From: a virus | Direction: 5' to 3' (one strand) | DNA: 30,779 bases | Virus record (IMG/VR): IMGVR_UViG_3300009026_000039 | Span: 1 to 30,779 of that record | Shown here: positions 17,595 through 24,822 of the stretch, piece after piece | Layout: the number at the start of each line of letters is the position of its first letter | Numbering within the stretch: the first letter of the stretch is position 1 | Notes under the pieces: generated by a model | What the model saw: the letters and a program-made list of their open reading frames with translations, nothing else | Database searches by the model: none | Told to the model about the DNA's origin: nothing | Made by a program: the position numbers and the translations under genes

Positions 17595-19387
17595 TTATAT
17601 ACCATAGTTCCGCAATCATATATTCTATATATTTTCCTTTCTAGCATTATTTGATGCTCTGTAAGGTCTTTATTGTACCCTTGATTAACTAGTATTGATT
17701 TTCTAAAACCAAATCTATGTTTTCTTTTATTATTTATTATATAGTGATAATTAGGATTACTATTATGGGTGTTTATAAATTTTAATTTATTATATAACCC
17801 ACCTTGGCTCCATCTTCTATCAGCGTAGCTAATAATTTCTTTTGGTTTATATGTTTTTATGAAATATTTTAATAACTTATCAGCTCCACCAATAACTGTT
17901 GTATCTAGTTTGTTGCAGAATCTAAGTAATTCGTATTGATTTGAGTCACCACCCATAGCTATCCTACCCTTACCAAATGTCATCAAAGATACTAACTCAT
18001 CATTATAATACAACCCTAGTTTGATGCTTGAGTTGACGTTGCCTTGAATATGATTGGTATCTAAAAACTCTTTAGAATATTTAGGTGACACTTCTTTTAC
18101 AACTGTTTTCCTAGCGTATATTTTATTGGGTGTTAATCCTAAGATATTTGATAGTCTAGATTTAACTATATCTTGTTTATCTCTCCACTCGTCTTCAAAT
18201 ATGTGAATTAATTGTATACCTTGTTTCTCACATAATTCGGTTTTATTTAGATGATAGTTTGATGGTTTATGTATTTCAGAATGCCAATATAAACCATCAA
18301 ATTCGATTGCTAGATTATGTGATGGTATATATATATCTAATTCTAATGGTGATATTATTTTTTTAGTATTTTCAACATATAACACCCCAATTGATTTGAT
18401 AAACTCTTTCACCTCACCTTCAGATTTATCATAATTTAAACCACATTTAGGGCAACCACAACCTCTTAAATGTGAATCAGCTAATTGTGAAAATTCACCA
18501 TGTTCTGAACATATAATATTTACATAATCTTTACAATTAAGGTAGTTAGATAATGAATAATCATATCTATTGTTATGTGTTAAATTAGCTTCTATTATAA
18601 ACTCTTCAGTTGTTTTTGTTTTCTTTTCAGTTATTGATAACCCTTTGCATTTTGGACATCCATTACCGCCTAAATGATTATTTGGTGCTTGCTCAAATTC
18701 ACCATGAATTGGACATATAATTTTAATTTTATTTTTGCTATTTGTATAATCAACAAGTGAATAATCATATTTATCACTATGTGTTTTTTTAGCTTTTTCT
18801 ATAAATAAAGTTGCATCCATAAAATATCCACTACATTTTGGACAACCATGACCTTTTTTATGTGTATTGAATGTTTGTTCAAATATACCATGTTCTGAGC
18901 ATTTAATCTTAATGGGTGTTTTTTCAGATACGTATTCAACCATTGAATAATCGTATTTATCACCATGGACTTGTTTTAATGCATTAATAACATCATTATT
19001 GTCTTTATCTCTACCAAAACATTTTGGACAGTTGCTACCACTCATATGAAGTTTAGCATATTGTTTAAACTCACCATGTTCACCGCAAATAATGGTAACA
19101 TTACTATTAGCATTTTTATACTCACATAAAGAGTAATCATATTTATCACCGTGTATTTTTTTTGACTTTTCAATAAATTCTTCTGGTGATATTTTATAAT
19201 TAACACTGCATTTAGGACAACCTTGCTTTCTACTTATATGTTTTTCTGGTGTTTGTTCGAAAACACCATGCTCTGGACAAATTATTTTAACTTTCTTTTT
19301 AGTACTAACATATTCAACCAATGAATAATCATACTTATTAGAATGTATTAAAATAGAACTCTCTTTAAACTTATTTAATTTTTCCAT
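17576..19387 (-). CDS. HEG3: modular VSR/EDxHD-like putative homing endonuclease with five zinc-ribbon repeats
   Basis: A 603-aa paralogue. Five repeats fill residues 6-320; each has a YDYSL(V/C/S) core, C-x2-HG, a His and a final CPKC. The core is PLELDIYIPSHNLAIEFDG plus LYWH, with candidate D351, E362, H369 and H379. The segment GNVNSSIKLGLYYNDELVSL is identical in protein to HEG1 and nearly so in DNA, showing recent shared ancestry or gene conversion. The GNAT-like half ends in DCGTMVYKKTPTY, whose last residues are encoded by the sheath terminator. A full host-type promoter sits so close to the ATG that the mRNA may be leaderless. The gene looks intact. Its target is unknown; the conserved sheath and tube region is a plausible site. 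Confidence 0.8.
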   Translation of the reverse strand: MEKLNKFKESSILIHSNKYDYSLVEYVSTKKKVKIICPEHGVFEQTPEKHISRKQGCPKCSVNYKISPEEFIEKSKKIHGDKYDYSLCEYKNANSNVTIICGEHGEFKQYAKLHMSGSNCPKCFGRDKDNNDVINALKQVHGDKYDYSMVEYVSEKTPIKIKCSEHGIFEQTFNTHKKGHGCPKCSGYFMDATLFIEKAKKTHSDKYDYSLVDYTNSKNKIKIICPIHGEFEQAPNNHLGGNGCPKCKGLSITEKKTKTTEEFIIEANLTHNNRYDYSLSNYLNCKDYVNIICSEHGEFSQLADSHLRGCGCPKCGLNYDKSEGEVKEFIKSIGVLYVENTKKIISPLELDIYIPSHNLAIEFDGLYWHSEIHKPSNYHLNKTELCEKQGIQLIHIFEDEWRDKQDIVKSRLSNILGLTPNKIYARKTVVKEVSPKYSKEFLDTNHIQGNVNSSIKLGLYYNDELVSLMTFGKGRIAMGGDSNQYELLRFCNKLDTTVIGGADKLLKYFIKTYKPKEIISYADRRWSQGGLYNKLKFINTHNSNPNYHYIINNKRKHRFGFRKSILVNQGYNKDLTEHQIMLERKIYRIYDCGTMVYKKTPTY

Positions 19388-19391
19388 ATTA

Positions 19392-19423
19392 CAAATATAC
19401 TAATAAATATCTAATAAGTCAAA
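19392..19423 (-). promoter_or_regulatory. Host-type promoter of HEG3, almost touching the start codon
   Basis: TTTG (19423-19420) and TATATTTG (19399-19392) on the minus strand are 20 bases apart, a full match to the Bacteroidetes consensus. Only four bases separate the -7 element from the ATG at 19387, so transcription would begin at or next to the start codon. Confidence 0.65.
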
Positions 19424-19482
19424 CAATTAATTAATATTTTGTTATTATTAATAATGGTGATGTTTTTTTTTGTTTATGTAGA

Positions 19483-19490
19483 TATTTATA
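19483..19490 (+). promoter_or_regulatory. Late-type TATTTATA motif before the 134-aa gene
   Basis: TATTTATA within GATATTTATATC, ending 14 bases before the ATG at 19505. The same spacing recurs at 24358 and 26455. Confidence 0.5.
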
Positions 19491-19504
19491 TCTAAACACA
19501 TAAG

Positions 19505-19909
19505 ATGAAATTAAGGATAACTACAGAGCAATATAATGCTATTTTGATTAGAGAACAAAAAGAACGTTCTAATAAAATGCAATTAACTGAAAATGTTCTT
19601 ATGGGTTTTTCTAAGATGATTGGTGTTCCTTTGACTGGTAGAAACAAAATTGATGCTGAGAAAGCATTGGATGATAAAGATATAATCTTAAAGATTAAAA
19701 ACACGCTTGAAGATAAGGGTAAATTAAAATCATTGGTTGATTCATTGGAGGAAAAGGGTATGAAAGAACCTAATTCTAGGATTGCTAAAGACGCTCAGAA
19801 AATTATTGATGATTATAATGCTTTGGCTACTAAAAATGGCTTAAAAGACATGTTAGGGTTAGATGCGTTAACAAATCTTAATGATTTAGATAAATCAACT
19901 AAGAATTAA
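19505..19909 (+). CDS. Unknown small virion-region protein with MKLRIT...QY N-terminus
   Basis: A 134-aa charged, mostly helical protein beginning MKLRITTEQYNAILIREQKE. The same opening pattern (MKxRxTxxQYxA) starts the 492-aa protein at 26475, suggesting a shared signal such as an assembly or prohead-protease tag; this is inference. The rest (LEDKGKLKSLVDSLEEKGMK, DAQKIIDDYNAL) is coiled-coil-like. It stands alone between HEG3 and a minus-strand gene, with its own late-type promoter, so it is probably expressed with the structural genes. Its stop shares TTAA with the convergent gene at 19906. Confidence 0.65.
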   Translation: MKLRITTEQYNAILIREQKERSNKMQLTENVLMGFSKMIGVPLTGRNKIDAEKALDDKDIILKIKNTLEDKGKLKSLVDSLEEKGMKEPNSRIAKDAQKIIDDYNALATKNGLKDMLGLDALTNLNDLDKSTKN

Positions 19910-20205
19910 TCATTATTTTCTTCTAATATACCATAGATAAATTCAATTATTTCTGGAATACCGTATTTTTCTTGCCATTCACCTTCTTTTAGGTTTAATG
20001 TATCATATTTTTTATCGTACAATACAAAGAGTTCTTCACTAGAAAGTTTATGTTCTATGTTATTTTTAATTAGGATTGATTTAACCAACCCACATATCAT
20101 TTCACCAGTGATATAGGTTATCCAATCACATTCATCTAATAGTTTATCTAAAGAATCGTTGTATTGTGATAAAAGTTCTTGTTGTGTTATATCTAATTTT
20201 TTCAT
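19906..20205 (-). CDS. Unknown 99-aa protein coupled to HEG4
   Basis: A 99-aa acidic helical protein (MKKLDITQQELLSQYNDSLD at the start, IIEFIYGILEENND at the end) with one CDW segment and no recognised domain. Its ATG overlaps the HEG4 stop as ATGA, so it is translated by coupling from the HEG4 message and shares its host-type promoter. It may have moved with HEG4 as cargo, or it may be an older phage gene that HEG4 was placed in front of. The opposite-strand 134-aa gene overlaps its last four bases. Confidence 0.6.
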   Translation of the reverse strand: MKKLDITQQELLSQYNDSLDKLLDECDWITYITGEMICGLVKSILIKNNIEHKLSSEELFVLYDKKYDTLNLKEGEWQEKYGIPEIIEFIYGILEENND

Positions 20206-21755
20206 ATTTTAATTTTTTTGGTATAAACCTTATTACCACAATCATATATTCTATATATACCTCTTTCTAACATGATTTCACGTTCTGTTTTGATTGGGTC
20301 AAATCCTTCTTTGATTAATATGTCTTTTCTATATTTAAACCTATATTCTCTTTGTGTGCCTAATATATACCAATAGTTAGGTTTAGAATTATGAACAAAC
20401 TCAAACCCTAATTTTTCATATAAATTGCCTTGACTCCATCTTCTATCAGCGTAGCTAATGATTTCTTTTGGGTTATGTGTCTTTATAAAGTATTTTAATA
20501 GTTTATCAGCACCTCCAATAATTGTTGTGTTTAACTTATTACAAAACCTAAATAACTCATATGTACCATCGATGTTAGTAGCACCCATTGATTTTCTTAA
20601 TAATCCAAATGTCATAAGACTAACTAATTCATCATTGTGATATAAACCTAATTTAATTTTAGCATTCACATTACCTTGTATGTGGTTATTATCTAAAAAT
20701 ACTTTAGAATCTTTAGGTGAGACTTCTTTTATAATACAATTTCTACCATATATTTTATTGGGTGTTAATCCTAAGATATTTGATAGTCTAGATTTAACTA
20801 TATCTTGTTTATTCAACCATTCATCTTCAAATACATGTATTAATTTAATATCTAAAGATTCACACAGTTCAGTTTTATTTAAATGATAATCATTATGTTT
20901 ATATAACTCAGAATGCCAATATAAACCATTGTATTCAATAGCTAAGTTATGAGATGGGATGTATATATCTAGTTCTTTACCATTTAGTATTGTTCTATTG
21001 TTATTGGTAGGGGTTACATTTAATGTTTCTAAGAAATTAAAAAGTTCAGTTTCTGGATAACTTAAATTACTTTTTAAATTAACACATGTTTTACAAATTG
21101 GTATTTTATTTCTAAGTCTATAATTTATTTCATTGTTGTTGAATTCACTTATATTTTCACAAGTTTCACATTTAATTTCATAAAGACCACAATCATTATT
21201 TATTATATTTATATTTGAGAATTTATCTTTATTTTCAATTCTAATTTTAATTTTTTTAGATTGTGCTGGGTATTCAGTACCATATTTTTTAATAGAGCCT
21301 TCTTTAAATATTTGTTTAACTCTATCTAATTTCATTACGTTATCAACACCGTATCTTTCTATATTTGTTTTTATTGTTTTTAATTTAATATCGTCAGATG
21401 AAAAAGGTGTTGAACCACCATATTTAACATTATTTGTTTTTTTTACGTTTTCTTTATGTTCATTGTTTTTATTTGTACATTTTAATGAGCAATATTTACC
21501 ATAACCATTATTTAGTGATTTACCAAATTTTAATTGTTTATTACATTCTAAACATTCTGGGTGTGAGGTCTCATTATTGATGAAAAACCAAATTTTTTCT
21601 TTAAATGTATAAGTGTTAAAATTATGTTTATTGGAGTAGTCATTAATCATACTATATAAATCATTAAATTTATTTTTTAACTTGTTTTCACACGTTTTCC
21701 AACCAGATTTATTATCTGTTAAAAAAAAATTAGAATAATCAAGTTTATTTTCCAT
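20202..21755 (-). CDS. HEG4: VSR/EDxHD-like putative homing endonuclease with Cys4-finger/KYG N-terminal domain
   Basis: A 517-aa paralogue without the YDYSLV repeats. Residues 5-93 start YSNFFLTDNKSGWKTCENKL and form a Cys4 finger (C68, C71, C89, C93). Residues 110-160 hold three KYG-type units (VKYGGSTPF, ERYGVDNVMK, KKYGTEYPAQ), probably DNA-contacting minor modules. A second CxxC...CxxC pair lies at C196, C199, C221 and C224. The shared nuclease core follows: KELDIYIPSHNLAIEYNG, LYWH (D263, E274, H281, H291), and IHVFEDEW. The GNAT-like C-terminal domain is complete and ends DCGNKVYTKKIKI, TGA. It is cotranscribed with the 99-aa gene and oriented away from the tail tube gene. Confidence 0.8.
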   Translation of the reverse strand: MENKLDYSNFFLTDNKSGWKTCENKLKNKFNDLYSMINDYSNKHNFNTYTFKEKIWFFINNETSHPECLECNKQLKFGKSLNNGYGKYCSLKCTNKNNEHKENVKKTNNVKYGGSTPFSSDDIKLKTIKTNIERYGVDNVMKLDRVKQIFKEGSIKKYGTEYPAQSKKIKIRIENKDKFSNINIINNDCGLYEIKCETCENISEFNNNEINYRLRNKIPICKTCVNLKSNLSYPETELFNFLETLNVTPTNNNRTILNGKELDIYIPSHNLAIEYNGLYWHSELYKHNDYHLNKTELCESLDIKLIHVFEDEWLNKQDIVKSRLSNILGLTPNKIYGRNCIIKEVSPKDSKVFLDNNHIQGNVNAKIKLGLYHNDELVSLMTFGLLRKSMGATNIDGTYELFRFCNKLNTTIIGGADKLLKYFIKTHNPKEIISYADRRWSQGNLYEKLGFEFVHNSKPNYWYILGTQREYRFKYRKDILIKEGFDPIKTEREIMLERGIYRIYDCGNKVYTKKIKI

Positions 21756-21762
21756 TTATAGA

Positions 21763-21803
21763 TATTTATTAACAAAGATACTAATAATTATCTTTTAAAC
21801 AAA
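21763..21803. promoter_or_regulatory. Back-to-back promoters: late-type for the tube gene (+), host-type for HEG4 (-)
   Basis: On the minus strand TTTG (21803-21800) and TATCTTTG (21780-21773) are 19 bases apart, giving a full host-type promoter 17 bases before the HEG4 ATG. On the plus strand TATTTATT (21763-21770) is a late-type motif 65 bases before the tube gene. The two lie next to each other, so the two transcription programmes may interfere. Confidence 0.6.
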
Positions 21804-21835
21804 TAAAATAATACAAAAAATTAAAATTTTATACC

Positions 21836-22324
21836 ATGGGTGACTTATTAATGAAAATGCCATTACCATATGAACCAAAAAAGAAAAATCGTTGGTTGCT
21901 TACATTCCCTTCAGATTTAGGGATTCAACAATGGTGGTTATCATCAGCATCAAGACCTTCAATCACACAAAATGAAGTAGAAATACCTTTCCTTAACACA
22001 TCTACATGGGTTATTGGTCGTTTTACTTGGGAATCAATAGATGTAACTTTCCGTGACCCGATTGGTCCATCTGCTGCACAAGCAATTATGGAATGGGTAC
22101 GTTTACATTCTGAATCAATCACTGGTCGTCAAGGTTACGCGGCTGGATACAAGAGACCAGTTGAACTTGAGATGCTTGACCCAACGGGTGTTGTTATTGA
22201 GAAATGGTTATTGGATGGTACCATGTTAACGAACGTTGGATTCGGTGATTTATCGATGGATGATGATGGAATTGCTGAGATTACAACTACATTGCGTTTT
22301 GATAGAGCAATCTTACTATTTTGA
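21836..22324 (+). CDS. Tail tube protein (gp19-like)
   Basis: A 162-aa protein of normal gp19 length. It opens MPLPYEPKKKNRWLLTFPSD after a short MGDLLMK leader. It contains the tube hallmarks: RFTWESIDVTFRDPIGPSAA, a helix with MEWVRLHSES, then LEMLDPTGVVIEKWLLDGTM and FGDLSMDDDGIAEITTTLRF. This protein polymerises into the inner tube inside the sheath. The first ATG is at 21836; a second in-frame ATG seven codons later (21854) could be the true start. The gene ends with TGA and is followed by a strong hairpin terminator. HEG4 and HEG5 flank it on both sides, oriented outwards. Confidence 0.95.
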   Translation: MGDLLMKMPLPYEPKKKNRWLLTFPSDLGIQQWWLSSASRPSITQNEVEIPFLNTSTWVIGRFTWESIDVTFRDPIGPSAAQAIMEWVRLHSESITGRQGYAAGYKRPVELEMLDPTGVVIEKWLLDGTMLTNVGFGDLSMDDDGIAEITTTLRFDRAILLF

Positions 22325-22352
22325 TATTTATCTGATTATCAATTACTTACAA

Positions 22353-22392
22353 AAATACTATATCATTTTATTATGATATAGTATTTTTTTTT
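22353..22392 (+). terminator. Strong terminator after the tail tube gene
   Basis: AAATACTATATCAT (22353-22366) pairs perfectly with ATGATATAGTATTT (22373-22386) around a 6-base loop, followed by an unbroken T-run. It isolates the tube transcript from HEG5. Confidence 0.85.
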
Positions 22393-22412
22393 ATATTAAA
22401 TTTTCATTTATC

Positions 22413-22444
22413 CTTGTATACCTATATATTTATCGGTATATTTG
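22413..22444 (+). promoter_or_regulatory. Overlapping host-type and late-type promoters before HEG5
   Basis: CTTG (22413-22416) and TATATTTG (22437-22444) are 20 bases apart, a near-consensus Bacteroidetes promoter ending 17 bases before the HEG5 ATG. TATTTATC, the late-type motif, lies within the spacer at 22427-22434, so HEG5 could be expressed early and late. Confidence 0.6.
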
Positions 22445-22461
22445 TATAAAAATAAAATAGT

Positions 22462-24330
22462 ATGGATTATAAAAATTTCTTCACCACTGATAATAAATCT
22501 GGGTGGAAAACTAGAGAGTCGTTATTAAAAAAAAATGAACCAAAAATATATGATGAATTAAAAATTTTCATAGTTAAAAATAATTTAAACGAATTACCAT
22601 TTAAACAACAAGTTTGGCATTTTATTAATAATGACACTGAGATTAAAAAATGTTTAGGTTGTGGTGTTAATGTAGAATTTAGAGATACTCTACTTAAAGG
22701 TTATCGTAATTTTTGTTCTTTACCATGTGCAAATAGTAGTGGTTTATTAGAGAAAAGAGCATCAGAAGCAATTAAAATTAAGTATGGTGTTGATAGTTTT
22801 CCTCAACATGAGTCGTTTGTTGGGAAGGTAAAACAAACTAAATTAGATAAATATGGTGATGAGAATTATAATAATATCCCAAAAACATTAAAGACACAAG
22901 GAAATAAAATACATAATAACAAATATGACTATTCATTGGTTGACTATGTTAATTCCAAAACTAAAGTTAAAATCATTTGTCCAATACATGGTGTCTTTGA
23001 ACAAAGATTTAGTGACCATTTAAGAGGTCAAGGTTGTTCAAAGTGTGGTGATTTAAATTCTTCTAATTCTAGAAAAATGGGGTTGGATGAGTTTGTTAAA
23101 AGGTCTAATATTAAACATAATAACAAATATGACTATTCATTGGTTGAATATGTTAACTCAAAAACTAAAGTTAAAATCATTTGCCCAATACATGGTGTAC
23201 ATGAGCAAAGACCAGAATCTCATTTAATAAATGGTGGTTGTAAATTATGTGGTATTTTATCAAATTCAAAAAGTAGAACAAAATCAATTAGTGAATTTAT
23301 AGATAATGGTAATCAAATCCATAATAATAAATATAGTTATGAAAAAGTTAATTATATTAATGCTACAATTAAAGTAACAATTAATTGTCCCATACATGGT
23401 GATTTTGAACAAATCCCAGATAATCATTTAACAAAAAAATATGGTTGTAGTAAATGTAGTAATTTAGGCACATCTAGGCCAGAATCTAATTTAAAAGATT
23501 TTATTAATTCATTGGGTATTCAAATCGAAGAAAATAATAGGGTGATATTAAATGGGAAAGAATTAGATATCTATATTCCATCTAAAAATATAGCTATTGA
23601 ATATGATGGGTTGTATTGGCACGATGATAATCACGTAAATAATAATTATCACTTAAATAAAACAATTGAATGTGAGGATAATTCAATTCAACTTATACAT
23701 GTATTTGAAGATGAATGGAGAGATAAACAAGAGATAGTTAAGTCTAGATTGATGAATATCTTAGGGTTAACATCTAATAAAATATATGGTAGGAAAACAC
23801 AGATAAGAGAAGTAACACCAAAAGATTCTAAAACATTTTTAAATACCAATCATATTCAAGGCAACGTTAATTCTAAAATTAAATTAGGATTATATTACGA
23901 TGATGAATTGGTATCTTTGATGACGTTTGGTTTATTACGAAAATCATTGGGGTCTATATCTAAAGAAGGTTCATATGAATTACTTAGGTTCTGTAATAAA
24001 CTAGACACAACAGTTATTGGTGGTGCGGATAAGTTACTTAAATACTTTATAAATACATACACACCCATAGAAATAATCAGCTATGCAGATAGAAGATGGA
24101 GTCAAGGTAATCTATATAAAAAGTTGGGTTTTGATTTTGTTCATGATTCATCACCTAATTATTTCTATGTGATTAACAATAAACGCGAATATAGATTTAA
24201 ATACAGAAAAGATGTTCTAGTTAAAGAAGGGTTTGACCCGTCTAAATCAGAACGTCAAATAATGAAAGAAAGTGGTTTTAATAGAATCTATGATTGTGGT
24301 AATAAGAAATGGTTATTAAAAATTAAATAA
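22462..24330 (+). CDS. HEG5: hybrid-architecture VSR/EDxHD-like putative homing endonuclease
   Basis: A 622-aa paralogue that joins both N-terminal types. Residues 3-93 match the HEG4 start (YKNFFTTDNKSGWKTRESLL) and hold a Cys4 finger (C64, C67, C85, C89). Two KYG units follow (IKYGVDSFPQ, DKYGDENYNN). Three YDYSLV-type zinc-ribbon repeats come next (about 143-195, 210-265, 278-335); the third is degenerate (YSYEKVNY). The nuclease core KELDIYIPSKNIAIEYDG, LYWH gives candidate D369, E380, H387 and H397. The GNAT-like domain is complete. It is the only HEG here with both architectures, so it looks like a recombinant or the ancestral form. It lies downstream of the tube terminator with its own promoters. 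Confidence 0.8.
   Translation: MDYKNFFTTDNKSGWKTRESLLKKNEPKIYDELKIFIVKNNLNELPFKQQVWHFINNDTEIKKCLGCGVNVEFRDTLLKGYRNFCSLPCANSSGLLEKRASEAIKIKYGVDSFPQHESFVGKVKQTKLDKYGDENYNNIPKTLKTQGNKIHNNKYDYSLVDYVNSKTKVKIICPIHGVFEQRFSDHLRGQGCSKCGDLNSSNSRKMGLDEFVKRSNIKHNNKYDYSLVEYVNSKTKVKIICPIHGVHEQRPESHLINGGCKLCGILSNSKSRTKSISEFIDNGNQIHNNKYSYEKVNYINATIKVTINCPIHGDFEQIPDNHLTKKYGCSKCSNLGTSRPESNLKDFINSLGIQIEENNRVILNGKELDIYIPSKNIAIEYDGLYWHDDNHVNNNYHLNKTIECEDNSIQLIHVFEDEWRDKQEIVKSRLMNILGLTSNKIYGRKTQIREVTPKDSKTFLNTNHIQGNVNSKIKLGLYYDDELVSLMTFGLLRKSLGSISKEGSYELLRFCNKLDTTVIGGADKLLKYFINTYTPIEIISYADRRWSQGNLYKKLGFDFVHDSSPNYFYVINNKREYRFKYRKDVLVKEGFDPSKSERQIMKESGFNRIYDCGNKKWLLKIK
22912..23198 (+). repeat. Near-identical direct repeats inside HEG5
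   Basis: About 83 bases starting at 22912 (from CATAATAAC to CATGGTGT) recur 204 bases later at 23116-23198 with few differences, nearly all silent. The two encode HNNKYDYSLV(D/E)YVNSKT and the following strand to CPIHGV. The high DNA identity, unlike the third repeat, points to recent duplication or conversion of the zinc-ribbon unit. Confidence 0.75.
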
Positions 24331-24357
24331 CAATAGTGTTTTTTTAGTTTTAAGTAG

Positions 24358-24365
24358 TATTTATA
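24358..24365 (+). promoter_or_regulatory. Late-type TATTTATA motif before the 104-aa gene
   Basis: TATTTATA (24358-24365) ends 12 bases before the ATG at 24378, preceded by a T-run after HEG5. No hairpin is seen, so HEG5 transcripts may read into this gene. Confidence 0.5.
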
Positions 24366-24377
24366 TATTAAAAGACT

Positions 24378-24692
24378 ATGAGAAAATCAGATAAAATTAA
24401 AAATTTCAAAAAGGTTAATTTATTAACTGAACAACGTTATTTTGAATCAAAAGGTATTAGTGGTCCAGAGATTGATATTGATGGAATTACTGATTCTTTG
24501 GTTGCAACTACAATGCATGGTGGTGATGATAACACAGTTTATTTGAGAGCTAAAGATTCATTGGCTGATTCTAATGACCAAGTAAAAGGTGAATTTTATA
24601 CTATGTTAGCTAACAAAATGGATGCTAATAACTTAACTAGTCAAGCACAACAATATAGAAGTATCACACAACAATTCAGAAGCGAATTTTAA
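24378..24692 (+). CDS. Unknown 104-aa structural-region protein
   Basis: A 104-aa soluble protein with a basic start (MRKSDKIKNFKKVNLLTEQR), an acidic middle (PEIDIDGITDSLV) and a Gln-rich helical end (SQAQQYRSITQQFRSEF). The LLTEQ segment resembles the LTExQ element near the N-termini of the 134-aa and 492-aa proteins. It lies between its own late-type motif and a strong terminator, so it is a single-gene unit. A small virion or assembly protein is likely, but no family is recognised. Confidence 0.6.
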   Translation: MRKSDKIKNFKKVNLLTEQRYFESKGISGPEIDIDGITDSLVATTMHGGDDNTVYLRAKDSLADSNDQVKGEFYTMLANKMDANNLTSQAQQYRSITQQFRSEF

Positions 24693-24712
24693 AAATAAAT
24701 AAATAAAATAAG

Positions 24713-24738
24713 AAACCACTTTAACGAGTGGTTTTTTT
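24713..24738 (+). terminator. Rho-independent terminator after the 104-aa gene
   Basis: AAACCACT (24713-24720) pairs with AGTGGTTT (24727-24734) around TTAACG and is followed by a T-run. Confidence 0.85.
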
Positions 24739-24779
24739 ATTTTATATGGTTTCTATTTACAAAAAACGTTTAATATCTA

Positions 24780-24787
24780 TATTTATC
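24780..24787 (+). promoter_or_regulatory. Late-type motif before the gp26-like gene
   Basis: TATTTATC lies 35 bases before the ATG at 24823, directly after the preceding terminator. Confidence 0.45.
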
Positions 24788-24822
24788 ATTAAAGTTATAA
24801 CAAATTTAATAATAAGTTTTAT

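Noticed and set aside
12457-24377. Group I introns hosting the nucleases
   Set aside because: None of the flanking genes is split, and no conserved intron core was recognised next to the HEGs. They appear free-standing.
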